A stretch of 64,000 nucleotides of DNA from an uncultured Spartobacteria bacterium (GCA_903901425.1 CAIURC010000158.1:1-64000), one strand, 5' to 3'. Numbered from the stretch's first letter, positions 1 through 9,544 are shown. Numbers and translations are program-made. Notes: generated by a model not told the origin, from the sequence alone.

Positions 1-1893
1 CCCACGGTGGAAGAAGTCGACGCGTTTCTCGCCGACCCGTCCGAGGCCGCCTATGCCGCCCAGGTGGACCGGCTCCTGGCCAGCCCGGCTTTCGGGGAAC
101 GCTGGGCCCGCCACTGGCTGGACGCGGCCCGCTACGCCGATTCCGAAGGCTATCAGCGCGACGAACTCCGCTCGGTCTGGCCATGGCGCGACTGGGTGAT
201 CCGGGCGCTGAACGCGGACCTGCCTTTTGACCAGTTCACCATCGAACAACTGGCCGGCGACCTGCTTCCCAACGCCACCCAAGACCAGAAAATCGCCACC
301 GGCTTCCAGCGCAACACACCGCTCAACCTCGAAGCCGGCACCGATCCCGCCGAGGACCATTACAAACAGGTGGTCGATCGCTTGAACACCGTGGGCTCGG
401 TCTGGCTCGGCTCCACCGTCGGATGCGCCCAGTGTCACAACCACAAATACGATCCGCTCACCATCGGCGACTATTACCGCCTGTTCGCCTTCTTTAACCA
501 GACGCCGTTCGAAAGCGCGCGGTCCGGCAAAGGCGCCGCCATGGCCTACACAGGCCCGGATTTGAGCCTCGCGCGGGATCCGGTTTCCAACCAAAAAGCT
601 GACGCACTCGAAAAACAGCAGGCCGCCGCACTAGCCAAACTCAAAGACCACTGCCGCGCCCCGCTCAAGGCCGCCGCCGACAACCCCGACCGCGCCTCGC
701 TGTTCAGCATGGAAACGCTCGAACTGCTCGACATCCCGGACTCCAAAAAATCCCTCGCGGACTACCAAGCCCTCCTCAAACCGGTGCTCAAGGATGACCC
801 CAAGGCCGCCCAGTTCCTGAAAGCGGCACTCGCACTCCAGAAAAAACTCGAACCGCTCGCCGCAATCAAAACCCGGGTCATGGTGGAGATGGATTCGCCA
901 AGGCCCACCGCCATCGCCAAACGCGGCGATTTTCTCGCACCAGGCGATCCCGTTCAGGCAGGCGTCCCGGAGTTTTTGGGCACCCCGCTTCCTCCTGCCT
1001 CCTCTGGAACCTGGAACCGGCTCGACCTCGCGCGATGGCTGGTAAACCCCACCAATCCGCTCACTGCCCGCGTCACAGTGAACCGGATCTGGGCCGAACT
1101 TTTCGGGACCGGCATTGTCCCAACTCTAGAGGAGTTCGGCAAACAGGGCGAACCGCCCTCACACCCGGAACTCCTGGACTGGCTGGCCGTGACCTTCGCG
1201 AAGGAAGACCAATGGTCTCTCAAGAAAACCCTGCGCCGGATTGTGCTCTCCAGCACCTACCGCCGCAGCGCCACGCTTTCTCCACAGGGACAGGAAGCCG
1301 ATCCCGCCAACGTGCTCCTTGGACGTCATCCCGGCCACCGGCTTGACGCCGAAACCATCCGGGACGCGGCCCTCGCCGTCAGCGGCCTGCTCTCCCGCAA
1401 AATGGGCGGCCCACCGTGTTACCCGCCCCAGCCTGACGGGGTCTGGCGCCAGGGTTCCGGCGCCGGGCCCTCCCGGTACGAGCCGTCCACCGGCGAAGAC
1501 CGCTACCGACGCGGCATTTACACCGTCTGGAAACGCAAATCCCCCTACCCGGCCTTTACCGTGTTCGATGCGCCCGACCGCGGGGCCTGCGTCCTGCAAC
1601 GGGGCCGGAGCAACACCCCCCTCCAGGCCCTGGTCCTGCTCAATGACGAGGCCTTTGTCGAAGCCGCCCATGCCCTCGCACGCAGGTGCGCCGCGGAGTT
1701 CACCGGCGATCCTCCGGAACGTCTCCGGCACGCGTTCCGCACCGTGCTGGCACGGCAGCCTTCGGCGACGGAACTCCAAACCCTGCACCAGCTTTACCAG
1801 GATGCGATCCGGGCCGGGGCCGATCCGGAGAACGTCTGGTTTGATGTCGCCACGCTCCTGCTGAACCTCCACGAAACCATCCACCGCGGCTGA
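1..1893 (+). CDS. PSD1-type DUF1549/DUF1553 protein, C-terminal part (5' end outside window)
   Basis: The reading frame is already open at base 1 (PTVEEVDAFLADPS), which is internal family sequence, so the gene starts upstream. A CxxCH motif (CAQCHNHKYDP, near bases 421-450) lies in the DUF1549 region. The second half carries the DUF1553 signature, with RRGIYTVWKR, FDAPDRG and NTPLQALVLLND near bases 1510-1650. In Planctomycetes and Verrucomicrobia these proteins usually carry an N-terminal PSD1 cytochrome-c-like domain, which would lie outside the window. They are secreted and of unknown biochemical role, often encoded near sulfatases and carbohydrate enzymes. The next gene, a DUF1501 protein, starts 4 bases after the stop, which is the standard pairing. 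The family call is firm; the function is unknown. Confidence 0.93.
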   Translation, partial: PTVEEVDAFLADPSEAAYAAQVDRLLASPAFGERWARHWLDAARYADSEGYQRDELRSVWPWRDWVIRALNADLPFDQFTIEQLAGDLLPNATQDQKIATGFQRNTPLNLEAGTDPAEDHYKQVVDRLNTVGSVWLGSTVGCAQCHNHKYDPLTIGDYYRLFAFFNQTPFESARSGKGAAMAYTGPDLSLARDPVSNQKADALEKQQAAALAKLKDHCRAPLKAAADNPDRASLFSMETLELLDIPDSKKSLADYQALLKPVLKDDPKAAQFLKAALALQKKLEPLAAIKTRVMVEMDSPRPTAIAKRGDFLAPGDPVQAGVPEFLGTPLPPASSGTWNRLDLARWLVNPTNPLTARVTVNRIWAELFGTGIVPTLEEFGKQGEPPSHPELLDWLAVTFAKEDQWSLKKTLRRIVLSSTYRRSATLSPQGQEADPANVLLGRHPGHRLDAETIRDAALAVSGLLSRKMGGPPCYPPQPDGVWRQGSGAGPSRYEPSTGEDRYRRGIYTVWKRKSPYPAFTVFDAPDRGACVLQRGRSNTPLQALVLLNDEAFVEAAHALARRCAAEFTGDPPERLRHAFRTVLARQPSATELQTLHQLYQDAIRAGADPENVWFDVATLLLNLHETIHRG

Positions 1894-1897
1894 TTGT

Positions 1898-3277
1898 ATG
1901 CATTCCCCCGTTCCCCGCAGATCCTTCCTGCAGACCTCCGCCCTCGCCTCCCTCGCCCTGCACGAACTCCTCTCCCCGACCGGAGCCGCCCCGCGGTCCC
2001 GGTCGAGACTGGAAGCCAAAGCGCCCAAAGCCAAAAACGTTCTGTTCATCCATCTGGTGGGCGCACCATCCCAGCTGGATCTCTACGACTACAAACCGGC
2101 TCTTCAGAAATACGACCGCAAACTTGCACCCAAAGAGTTCTTTGAGGGCAAACGGTTCGCGTTTCTCACCGGCCATCCCAAACTGCTGGGCACACGCTAC
2201 CAGTTCCAACAGCACGGACAATCCGGCGCACAGTTGAGCGAACTGTTGCCCCACCTCGGCTCCGTGGCAGACGACCTCACGTTCGTCCGCTCCATGCACA
2301 CCACCGAGTTCAACCACGCCCCGGCCCAACTCTTCTTCCACACCGGCCGGAACCGGCAGGGCCAGCCGTCCCTTGGCTCCTGGATCGACTACGGACTCGG
2401 CAGCCTCAACCAAAACCTCCCCAGCTACGTCGTCTTTGTCTCCGGCGGACTCCCGGGCGCAGGCGCAAACCTCTGGGGCAACGGGTTCCTGCCCTCCGAA
2501 CATCAGGGGACAGAATTCCGCAGCTCCGGCGAACCGGTCCTTTTCCTCAACAGCCCGCAGGGCGTTGACTCCGCACGCCGGCGCCGCGTCCTCGACGGGA
2601 TCAGCCAGATGAACTCCCTGCACCACGCCGAGTCGCACGACCCAGACGTCCTCGCCCGGATCAAACAATACGAGATGGCGTTCCGGATGCAGTCCAGCGT
2701 CCCGGAAGTCATGGATCTCTCCAAGGAACCCGCATCGGTCCGTGGCGCATACGGCACAGGAGATTTCGCCCTGCAATGCCTTCATGCACGGCGGCTTCTG
2801 GAAGCGGGAGTCCGCTTTGTCGAGATCTTCCACCGGGACTGGGACACCCATGGCGGCATGCACCGCGCCCTGGGCAGACTCTGCAAAGCCGTGGACCAGC
2901 CAATCGCGGCGCTGCTGCGCGACCTCAAAACGCGGGGCCTGCTTTCCGAAACCCTGGTGGTGTGTGCCGGCGAGTTCGGCCGGACCCCCATGCTGCAGGG
3001 CAACGAATCTCCCGACGCCTGCGGCCGCGACCACCACAAGGACGCGTTCACGGTCTGGATGGCCGGGGGCGGCACCCATCCCGGCCTGCAGTACGGCGCC
3101 ACGGACGATCTGGGGTATCACGTCGCAGAAAATCCGGTCCATGTCCGGGACCTGCACGCCACCCTGCTCCATCTGCTGGGCATCGAGCACCAGAAGCTCA
3201 CCTTCCGCTACCAAGGCCTCGACCAGCGCCTTACCGGTGTGGAGGAAACCCGCGTCATCCACGAACTCCTCGCCTAA
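1898..3277 (+). CDS. Tat-exported DUF1501 domain protein
   Basis: A 459-residue protein with a twin-arginine leader (PRRSFLQTSALASLAL, residues 6-21), so export in folded form is likely. The body has the DUF1501 family landmarks, including HLVGAPSQLDLYDYKP early on, a DWDTHGG segment in the middle and CAGEFGRTP followed by GRDHHKDAF late. DUF1501 is related to the alkaline phosphatase/sulfatase superfamily, but no activity is established. It starts 4 bases after the PSD1-type gene, so the two are almost certainly one operon. The ATG directly precedes the Tat signal, which fixes the start. Confidence 0.93.
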   Translation: MHSPVPRRSFLQTSALASLALHELLSPTGAAPRSRSRLEAKAPKAKNVLFIHLVGAPSQLDLYDYKPALQKYDRKLAPKEFFEGKRFAFLTGHPKLLGTRYQFQQHGQSGAQLSELLPHLGSVADDLTFVRSMHTTEFNHAPAQLFFHTGRNRQGQPSLGSWIDYGLGSLNQNLPSYVVFVSGGLPGAGANLWGNGFLPSEHQGTEFRSSGEPVLFLNSPQGVDSARRRRVLDGISQMNSLHHAESHDPDVLARIKQYEMAFRMQSSVPEVMDLSKEPASVRGAYGTGDFALQCLHARRLLEAGVRFVEIFHRDWDTHGGMHRALGRLCKAVDQPIAALLRDLKTRGLLSETLVVCAGEFGRTPMLQGNESPDACGRDHHKDAFTVWMAGGGTHPGLQYGATDDLGYHVAENPVHVRDLHATLLHLLGIEHQKLTFRYQGLDQRLTGVEETRVIHELLA

Positions 3278-3324
3278 GTCCGACGCAAAAAAAGAGACCC
3301 GGCCCGCTCCGAACCGATCCCCGA

Positions 3325-4290
3325 CTACTGGAGCCCCTTCAAACGCGCGATCAGGAAATCGGCCATGGCAGGGTACTTCGGCGTCTCTGATCCGGGAAAA
3401 ACCAACTCGCAGGGCACCTGCAGCGCGTCACACCGCTCCTTGAGCTTAACCCCAAAATTGGCTGAATGAACCGGGTCCCTCTCCGGCTGCCCGAGCGCGG
3501 GCGGCGTCTGGTAGTAGAGCCCCGTCGGGGGATCGTCCGGGGTCAAGAGATGGTAGGGCGAGTACTCCTCGATCCATGGCAGCAACCGGTCCCGGTCCGC
3601 CAAAAAAACCTCGTGCGGCATCAGGTTCCGTTCCCGATCTCCCCGGATGCCGAATCCGTTGTAGCCATGCACGTTGGTGGGCATCCACTCCCGGATCTGA
3701 CGGGGATCCAGAGACGTCTGTCCCCGGTGCGCCCCCACGCAAAGAAGCCGGGTGGATTCCCGCGCCACAGGGTCGCTGCTGGCAGGATCTGCAAGGTCAT
3801 CATGGTAAGCAATCCAAAGACTGGTACAGCCCCCCGCCGAACCACCACAGGCAGCCACCCGGGTCTTGTCGACGTTCCATTCCGCTGCCTTATGCCTCAA
3901 AAACTGGATCGCGCGCGCACAGTCGAGCATCGGCCCGCGCACTGGCGGCACCTCACCATCCGCGGTCGCTTCCAGAATGAACCGGTATTCCACCGAGGCC
4001 ACAGAAACCCCGTTTTTCAATGCCGCGGGGAGCACCATGTTCAAATACATCAACCGGTCGCCTCCGGTCCATGCCCCGCCGTGAATGTACACGATCAACG
4101 GCGCCGGAGCCTCCGTCTCCGCCTTCCAGAAATGGAGCACCTGTTTGGGATGTTTTCCGTAGGCCACGTCAGCAAAGGTCGGCGGCGGCAAAGCTGGGGC
4201 GGAACGCACCGGTTCGGCCTCAACGCGTTGCAGAACACACCACAGCATTCCAAAGCCAATCATCACGGCGAAAATAGGGGGGATTTTCAT
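3325..4290 (-). CDS. secreted alpha/beta hydrolase, BD-FAE/esterase-lipase type
   Basis: A predicted 321-residue esterase. After a hydrophobic signal peptide (MKIPPIFAVMIGFGML) comes YIHGGAWTGG, the oxyanion-hole HGG motif, and then CGGSAGGCTS, the GxSAG nucleophile elbow. The open frame extends 16 codons further upstream, but the ATG at 4290 is preferred: GGAAGAG lies just upstream and the signal peptide starts there. Relatives remove acetyl or feruloyl groups from plant polysaccharides or act on small esters. The gene is convergent with the DUF1501 gene. The substrate cannot be read from sequence. Confidence 0.85.
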   Translation of the reverse strand: MKIPPIFAVMIGFGMLWCVLQRVEAEPVRSAPALPPPTFADVAYGKHPKQVLHFWKAETEAPAPLIVYIHGGAWTGGDRLMYLNMVLPAALKNGVSVASVEYRFILEATADGEVPPVRGPMLDCARAIQFLRHKAAEWNVDKTRVAACGGSAGGCTSLWIAYHDDLADPASSDPVARESTRLLCVGAHRGQTSLDPRQIREWMPTNVHGYNGFGIRGDRERNLMPHEVFLADRDRLLPWIEEYSPYHLLTPDDPPTGLYYQTPPALGQPERDPVHSANFGVKLKERCDALQVPCELVFPGSETPKYPAMADFLIARLKGLQ

Positions 4291-4511
4291 GGATCTCTTC
4301 CACATCCTCATCCGTCCGAAGCTCCATGACAAGGACACGCCCCCAGAGGCCCCTTTGGAAAGTTCTCGGCGGCACTACCAACACTCCGTTTTCGGCAAAA
4401 ACCTCCCCGCGGCCGTTGCCTTTCCACACTCGGAACAAACCAGAAAAACCAAACCCGTCCGGTCAGACTGACGGCTTTCCTTTTCCCGGGGATCCCCCAC
4501 TCTGCCCCTCA

Positions 4512-4871
4512 ATGACACGCCTCCTGGAAACCGCCCAAGCCATTTCCGCGCTCGGTTTTCTCGGATACGGCTTCGCCTGCCTCATCACCCCACATATGCG
4601 CAAGGAATTCGAACGCTACGGCTTGCCCAAGATGCGCGTCCTGACGGGCACCCTGCAAATTCTGGCCGCCGCAGGTCTTTTTCTGGGCTACCGCCAACCC
4701 GTGTGCGCCCTGATTTCGGCACTCGGGCTGAGCTTCATGATGCTCGTGGCGCTCTGGGTCCGGCTAAAAATCAAGGATCCTGCCACGGGCTTTCTCCAAG
4801 CGCTTGCCTGTCTTTTTCTCAACCTGTTTGTATTCACCGCACACCTGCTCCATCTTCTTGCAGAGCACTGA
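4512..4871 (+). CDS. small DoxX-like four-helix membrane protein
   Basis: 119 residues with about four hydrophobic helices, starting MTRLLETAQAISALGFLGYG. A short loop ERYGLPKMRVLTG after helix 1 matches the DoxX-like pattern. The open frame continues upstream to 4326, but that extension is proline- and charge-rich and overlaps the 5' side of the divergent esterase gene, so the ATG at 4512 is chosen. DoxX-like proteins are inner-membrane proteins of mostly unclear, often redox-linked, function. The gene is followed at once by the tandem repeat at 4878. Confidence 0.6.
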   Translation: MTRLLETAQAISALGFLGYGFACLITPHMRKEFERYGLPKMRVLTGTLQILAAAGLFLGYRQPVCALISALGLSFMMLVALWVRLKIKDPATGFLQALACLFLNLFVFTAHLLHLLAEH

Positions 4872-4877
4872 CTCCCC

Positions 4878-4998
4878 GCCCAGCCGCCCAGCCGCCCAGC
4901 CGCCCAGCCGCCCCGGCGTCCATCCCCGTCCATCCCCGTCCATCCCCGTCCATCCCGTCCATCCCGTCCATCCCGTCCATCCCGTCCATCCCGTCCAT
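4878..4998. repeat. compound tandem microrepeat (8-, 10- and 9-bp units)
   Basis: Four units of GCCCAGCC (4878-4909) are followed by three units of GTCCATCCCC (4918-4947), five units of GTCCATCCC (4948-4992) and a partial unit. The change from 10 to 9 bp is a one-base difference in a C run. The block lies between the DoxX-like gene and the proposed ATG of the SASA-family gene and replaces any visible ribosome-binding site there. In the frame of that next gene the 9-bp units would read as repeated Ser-Ile-Pro, and the frame is open across the whole block. Confidence 0.95.
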
Positions 4999-5011
4999 TA
5001 CCCCGCCCCCC

Positions 5012-5881
5012 ATGCGCTTCCTGGCTCTGCTCTTCCTCCTCCAAGGCATCTCGGCTGCCGCCGAGACCCGCGACCTGATCCTGGTTGCCGGCCAATCCAA
5101 CGCCGTCGGTTTTGACGCCCGCGCCGAGGATCTCCCCGCCGATCCCAAGGACGAACAAACCCTTTTCTGGTGGCGCGTCGGCGACCCGCCTCCCGACGAA
5201 TTCGACGGCACCAGCGCCCGCCAGTGGACCCACCTCCAGTTCCAGCCACGTACCCCGGCAAAACCCAGTGAAAACGGGCAGAAAATCCCGCGCCAGTACG
5301 GCAACTTCAGCGCCGGTTCCAAGGGCGGCTTCGGCCCGGAGATCGGCCTGGTCCGCACACTTGCCGCCCGCGAAAACCGGCCCCTGGCAGTGATCAAGAC
5401 CGCATTCAGCGGCACCTCCGTTGCAGGCGACTGGAATGTCCATCTTGCCGGTGCCGACGCGTGCTACCGCGCACTCATTGAGGAAACCAGAGCTGCACTC
5501 GACGCCGCAAAGAGCCGGGACATTCTTCTCCGGCCCCGCGCGTTTGTCTGGGTCCAGGGCGAAAGCGACGCCAACCCCAAAGACGCACCCGCCTACGCTG
5601 AAAATCTGAGTCAAATGCTCGTCCGCCTCCGGACCGACCTTGCCGCACCGGACATGGTTCTCCTCCTTGGCGTCAACACGCGGTTCGGCAACGGAAAAAA
5701 CCCGTTCATGCCCGTCATCCTGGAAGCCCAGAAGAAAGTTGCCGCCACGCTTCCGCACACCCGCTACGTGGACACCACCGGAGCCGAGACCCTGGCTCCA
5801 ACCCACACCCATTTCACAGCCGCCGGCACCCTTGAAATTGGACGCCGATACGCCGAGACCCTGCTCGATAAACCCCAATGA
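5012..5881 (+). CDS. secreted SASA-family (sialate O-acetylesterase-like) carbohydrate esterase
   Basis: 289 residues starting with a signal peptide (MRFLALLFLLQGISAAAE), then the family block DLILVAGQSNAVGFDAR with the GQSN nucleophile serine. VWVQGESDA in the middle and a late TGAETLAPTHTHF segment supply the remaining SGNH-type landmarks, with a likely catalytic His near the end. Predicted to remove O-acetyl groups from sugars outside the cytoplasm. No Shine-Dalgarno sequence is visible because a C-rich tandem repeat precedes the ATG. The frame stays open upstream into that repeat, so the start is less certain than the family. The stop overlaps the next ATG (ATGA), implying translational coupling. 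Confidence 0.85.
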   Translation: MRFLALLFLLQGISAAAETRDLILVAGQSNAVGFDARAEDLPADPKDEQTLFWWRVGDPPPDEFDGTSARQWTHLQFQPRTPAKPSENGQKIPRQYGNFSAGSKGGFGPEIGLVRTLAARENRPLAVIKTAFSGTSVAGDWNVHLAGADACYRALIEETRAALDAAKSRDILLRPRAFVWVQGESDANPKDAPAYAENLSQMLVRLRTDLAAPDMVLLLGVNTRFGNGKNPFMPVILEAQKKVAATLPHTRYVDTTGAETLAPTHTHFTAAGTLEIGRRYAETLLDKPQ

Positions 5882-6552
5882 AACTCGCCCTCTGCCTCCT
5901 CCTGCCACTCCTCGCCCCACTTGCGCATGGCGCTGAGGCCGACACCTTCAGCGTCCGCGAGGATTTCGGACCCGGGTTCGACTCCAAAAAGTTCCTGACG
6001 ACCATCCCCAACAAAAACACGTCCGTCCGCGACGGCGTCCTGTGGACGCACGGCTCCAGCGGCGGCAAATACCCGCCCATGGTCTACCTCGCCCTCGACG
6101 GCAAAGACCTGACTCTCTCCTTCCGATACCGGCATTTGGAACCGGGCGGCATGCTCTGGCTCTTTGTGGATGGCGACGACGGCCACGGCTCCGTTGACCA
6201 CATGCTCCGGGTCCGCCTCAACCGGGACTCGGTGGTCTTGCAGATCGACGCCCATTCCCCAGACCCCGCACATCCGCTCCGTCAAAACACCCGGCCCGCC
6301 GATCCGGTCAGCAAGGTCTACCGTACCAACGAGTTTTTTCCCGCGGAAAAGGTGGACCTTTCCTCCAGCACCTGGCGCACCGTCCAACTCCGGTTCAAGG
6401 GCGACACCGTGGACATGGCAGTGGAAGGGCTCTGGACCCGGCAACTCAAACGGCCCAACTTCGATGCCACAAAGCGCAAACTCCTCTGGATGCAGAACGG
6501 GGGCGAAAAAGGCATCGAGATCGATGACGTGGTGGTGACACCAACGCCCTGA
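5878..6552 (+). CDS. secreted laminin-G/DUF1080-like protein of unknown function
   Basis: 224 residues with a signal peptide (MKLALCLLLPLLAPLAHG). Beta-rich stretches (LTLSFRYRHLEPGGMLWLFVDGDDGHGS, WRTVQLRFKGDTVDMAVEG) resemble jelly-roll domains that bind or cleave glycans, such as 3-keto-disaccharide hydrolase-like folds, but no catalytic motif is recognised. It overlaps the upstream SASA-family gene by 4 bp and is probably co-translated with it. A damaged second copy of its 3' half lies at 9545-9879. The C-terminus KGIEIDDVVVTPTP is typical of this secreted family. Function unknown. Confidence 0.75.
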   Translation: MKLALCLLLPLLAPLAHGAEADTFSVREDFGPGFDSKKFLTTIPNKNTSVRDGVLWTHGSSGGKYPPMVYLALDGKDLTLSFRYRHLEPGGMLWLFVDGDDGHGSVDHMLRVRLNRDSVVLQIDAHSPDPAHPLRQNTRPADPVSKVYRTNEFFPAEKVDLSSSTWRTVQLRFKGDTVDMAVEGLWTRQLKRPNFDATKRKLLWMQNGGEKGIEIDDVVVTPTP

Positions 6553-7119
6553 CCTCGACGCGCCGCTCCAGCCTCGATTGCGGCCCGCCTGTTGATCCCC
6601 GCGGCGCATCTGCGGCTGACCCAGTCGTCAGCGCGTACATGGAAACGCACTCTCCAACAACCGCCCCGGCCGTGGATCTCACGGATCCCAGGCAGGGCGT
6701 TCCGTTCCATCGAGTATCGAACCTCCTCGGTTGAGGATGCCGGCGAATCTGTTGGCGACCCGGTTTGAAATGAGAGAGCCGAGATGGCGTGGTGGACGTC
6801 AGGGTGCACCGGCGGTCCGACAAAGAAGAGGAGCCGGAGACTGGCTCGTGGGTTTGGACTAAAACAGGAATGGCTTTTGAAATGGCCTCCATCAGAGAGC
6901 CGCCGGCAGCGCTTTCAACGCGACCAAAAACCTGACCTTCTGCGCCCAACCCATGGAGGGACGAAATTCCTTGCTGGGGTAGTCTTCCTGCAATGAGCAC
7001 GCGGAGAAGTTTTCTACCCCCACAAACTTTTTTCCATTTCAGGAGAAAAAAGAGGCATTCCCATTCGTGGGCTTAAGTGAACAGATTCTTCCCGGAACAC
7101 ATCGCACATCCTCCGCATC
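6553..7119. other. 567-bp intergenic stretch without a recognisable gene
   Basis: A frame on the minus strand stays open through much of this region, but it encodes an Arg/Ser/Gly-rich product with no family resemblance and runs into the neighbouring gene, so it is not called. Composition becomes AT-richer in the last 100 bases (around 7015-7110), just before the next gene, which is where its promoter is expected. No hairpin terminator was found behind the gene ending at 6552. The region may hold decayed sequence. Confidence 0.5.
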
Positions 7120-9327
7120 ATGAAAACCCATCCATCCAATCTGAAAACCTGCGGCGCATTCGCCGCGTGCCTGCTGCTTGGAGCCACCCTTGGTTTTGAG
7201 GGGCTTGCTTTTGGGGATTCGCCCCGGAACACCTCTGGAACCAGTCCTTCAGTTGCACTGGCACAGGCCTCCTATGAGCTGGGCTACAACGGACCCTCCT
7301 CGCTCTTCACAGGAACCAAAATCCAAACCTACATGGGCTTGCTGGTCATCAACCGCCCAAGCCCGGGTGACAATTACTGGTACAGGCTTCCCTACACCGT
7401 CGAAATCACGGGCGCGCTGCCACCCGGATTGAGTCTGGTTCAAAACACGGGCAACGGGGATCTGGCCCGGATTGAAGGCACGCCCACCGAGGCCGGTACT
7501 TTCACCGTCCAACTCCGCGGGATCATGGAGGATGGATTTACCACCTCCACAACCGCTCTGACTTTCACCATCGCAGACCCCCGCAATTCGGATCTGAAAC
7601 CCACGCTATGGCCCTGCGCTCCCAAACCCGAGGGGATTTCCGGCATTCTTGGCGCTGTTGGCTTCCAGTCATCCGCTTCCTACACGTTCGCGAATTTGGG
7701 CAGCCTCCTCACGGTGGAGACGGAGGGCCTTCCTGAAGGCATCAAGGTTGACCCGGCCTCGGCCGAAGATCCGAGTTGCTCATTCTACGTGGTGGGAACA
7801 GCCAAGGAGGGAACTTACCCTTATGTGCTCCGATTCAAAGGGGCTGACGGCCAACCTTTTGGGGAGGTGACCGGCACTCTTGAGATCCTGCCTGCGGATG
7901 CCGCCAAGGTCTACTCCATCACCGCCTACTTCGGCCCCCCGCTCCGGCGAGGCAACGCCAATCCCACCCAACCGTTTTTCTGGCTGTGGAATGGGGGCGG
8001 AGAGTACGTGGATTCCGTCAACAACCAGGCGGTCGCGTTCGAAATTGAGGGACTCCCAGAAGGCCTGTCCTACCAAGACAGGCAGCTGCGAGGGACTCCT
8101 CAACAGTCCGGAACCTTCAGCATCACGGTGTACGCCAAGGACTCAGAGGGCAGCGAGCTTGCAAAATCCACCTTCGGCCTTGAGGTTCAGGAGCCCATTT
8201 CAGCAGAGCAGGCCGCAGGCACCTTCGACTCCCTCGTCGACCGCAGCCCGTTGAATAATGACACCGGAGGCCGTCTCCTGCTCACCCTGACCCGTGCAGG
8301 CAGGGTCACCGGAACCCTGATTCACAAGTTCCAGAGATATCCCTTCAATGCAAGAAACGCGAGTTTCACTGGAGGCAACCTGCGAATCACCCCTCCGAAC
8401 TCCGGCCTCGTGATCGAGGGCTCCATCGAGGACTCCGGCGAAGCCGAGTCTTACCTCGAAAATGGAGTTAGAATCCCGAGCTACGCATTTGCAGGGTTGA
8501 TCAAAGAATCGAGCACTGAGGACACCTCCATCGCGGCAGTATCCGGCCGGCGCGCCGTCACCAAGACCGCCGCCGACCCGAGCCCCTATGCCAGCCCGAA
8601 CCGGGTAAACCTCATTTTTGTCCGGAATCCATGGAGCGGTGAAGGGCAACCAGCTGGCACTGGGTTTCTCAGTTACAGAGTCGCGCCGACCGGGGTTGTG
8701 ACCGGAACCTACTGGGGGGCTGATGGAAGCGCCCCGGTCTCGGTGGCAACCCGGATCAGCCACACAGAATCCGGCGGCCAGTTTCCGCTCTATCTGGTGA
8801 CCCAGAACGACAGCGGAAAGGGCTCCCTGAGTGCCTCCCTTTTCCTCAACGCAAACGGCGACTCTGCAGGATTGGGAAGCTTCTTCCAACCCGCCAGCAA
8901 CAGGGGCTCCTTCCCGGACGGAATCAGCATGGTGAACTACACTGGCGTCATTGGTTCGCGCTACATCCAGCAACCGGACAATCTGAATCTGCTCGGATTG
9001 GAGGAAGGCATTCAGAACGCGGAACTCGAGCTCGAAGGAGCCGGCTTGGACGAGGACCTCGAGGTGCCCGTGACGGTCGGCAACAACTCGATTGCAGCCA
9101 GCGCCACACCGGAAGTCTCCGCAGTGCAACTCAAGCTCGACAGGAAAACCGGCATCGTCACCGGAACCATGCGAGTCAAAACGGCGGGTGCGCAGGCTCC
9201 CCAGACCGTACAGTTCCGGGCAATGGCGAATGCTCAGAGCGGAGGCGCCGTGGGGCACTTCATCACACGGGGCGCTTCCAAGAGCATCAAAGCCGGCGCG
9301 ATCCAGCTCGCGCCTAAATCAAACTAA
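7120..9327 (+). CDS. large secreted putative-Ig (He_PIG-like) protein
   Basis: 735 residues with an N-terminal signal sequence ending near residue 31 (GFEGLAFGDS). Three modules of the putative-Ig type follow. Their marks are ALPPGLSLV with IEGTPTEAGTFTV (about 87-140), GLPEGIKVDP with VVGTAKEGTYPYVL (about 190-260) and GLPEGLSYQD with LRGTPQQSGTFSITV (about 300-350). The remaining half is beta-rich, with internally similar GxVTGT motifs, and unassigned. No enzymatic motif or sorting signal (PEP-CTERM, LPxTG) is seen. Likely a cell-surface or secreted adhesive or structural protein. A strong terminator follows at 9356. Confidence 0.8.
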   Translation: MKTHPSNLKTCGAFAACLLLGATLGFEGLAFGDSPRNTSGTSPSVALAQASYELGYNGPSSLFTGTKIQTYMGLLVINRPSPGDNYWYRLPYTVEITGALPPGLSLVQNTGNGDLARIEGTPTEAGTFTVQLRGIMEDGFTTSTTALTFTIADPRNSDLKPTLWPCAPKPEGISGILGAVGFQSSASYTFANLGSLLTVETEGLPEGIKVDPASAEDPSCSFYVVGTAKEGTYPYVLRFKGADGQPFGEVTGTLEILPADAAKVYSITAYFGPPLRRGNANPTQPFFWLWNGGGEYVDSVNNQAVAFEIEGLPEGLSYQDRQLRGTPQQSGTFSITVYAKDSEGSELAKSTFGLEVQEPISAEQAAGTFDSLVDRSPLNNDTGGRLLLTLTRAGRVTGTLIHKFQRYPFNARNASFTGGNLRITPPNSGLVIEGSIEDSGEAESYLENGVRIPSYAFAGLIKESSTEDTSIAAVSGRRAVTKTAADPSPYASPNRVNLIFVRNPWSGEGQPAGTGFLSYRVAPTGVVTGTYWGADGSAPVSVATRISHTESGGQFPLYLVTQNDSGKGSLSASLFLNANGDSAGLGSFFQPASNRGSFPDGISMVNYTGVIGSRYIQQPDNLNLLGLEEGIQNAELELEGAGLDEDLEVPVTVGNNSIAASATPEVSAVQLKLDRKTGIVTGTMRVKTAGAQAPQTVQFRAMANAQSGGAVGHFITRGASKSIKAGAIQLAPKSN

Positions 9328-9355
9328 ACCCACGCGGCTCCGTTTTTGAAAGCTC

Positions 9356-9395
9356 ACCGCCGGTCCCGTGAACCCACGGGGCCGGCGGTCTTTTT
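9356..9395 (+). terminator. intrinsic terminator of the putative-Ig protein gene
   Basis: A 15-bp stem with a single G-T wobble (ACCGCCGGTCCCGTG pairing with the segment starting CACGGGGCC), a 4-nt AACC loop and a TCTTTTT tail. It lies 28 bases after the stop at 9327 and ends transcription of that gene before the pseudogene at 9545. Confidence 0.93.
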
Positions 9396-9544
9396 GTTCA
9401 TTGAGGGTCTGCCTTGCCTCCCATTTTTCCTCACACTCCGCCATGGGTCCCATCCCGTGCCCAAAAAAAGACGTCATACCTTGATATTTGACACTCCGAA
9501 CCAAAGCCCGGTTCGCTGCTTTTCAAGATATGAACCCTTGCTGA

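Noticed and set aside
1700-3262. Long minus-strand open frame under the PSD1/DUF1501 pair
   Set aside because: It is antisense to two well-supported genes; long antisense frames are common in GC-rich DNA, and its translation has no family resemblance.
6446-7000. Minus-strand frame in the 6553-7119 gap
   Set aside because: It extends into the coding end of the 5878-6552 gene, is Arg/Ser-rich and shows no family motif.
9346-9544. Coding start for the 9545-9879 fragment
   Set aside because: The upstream frame crosses the terminator of the preceding gene and has no homology to the parent gene start.
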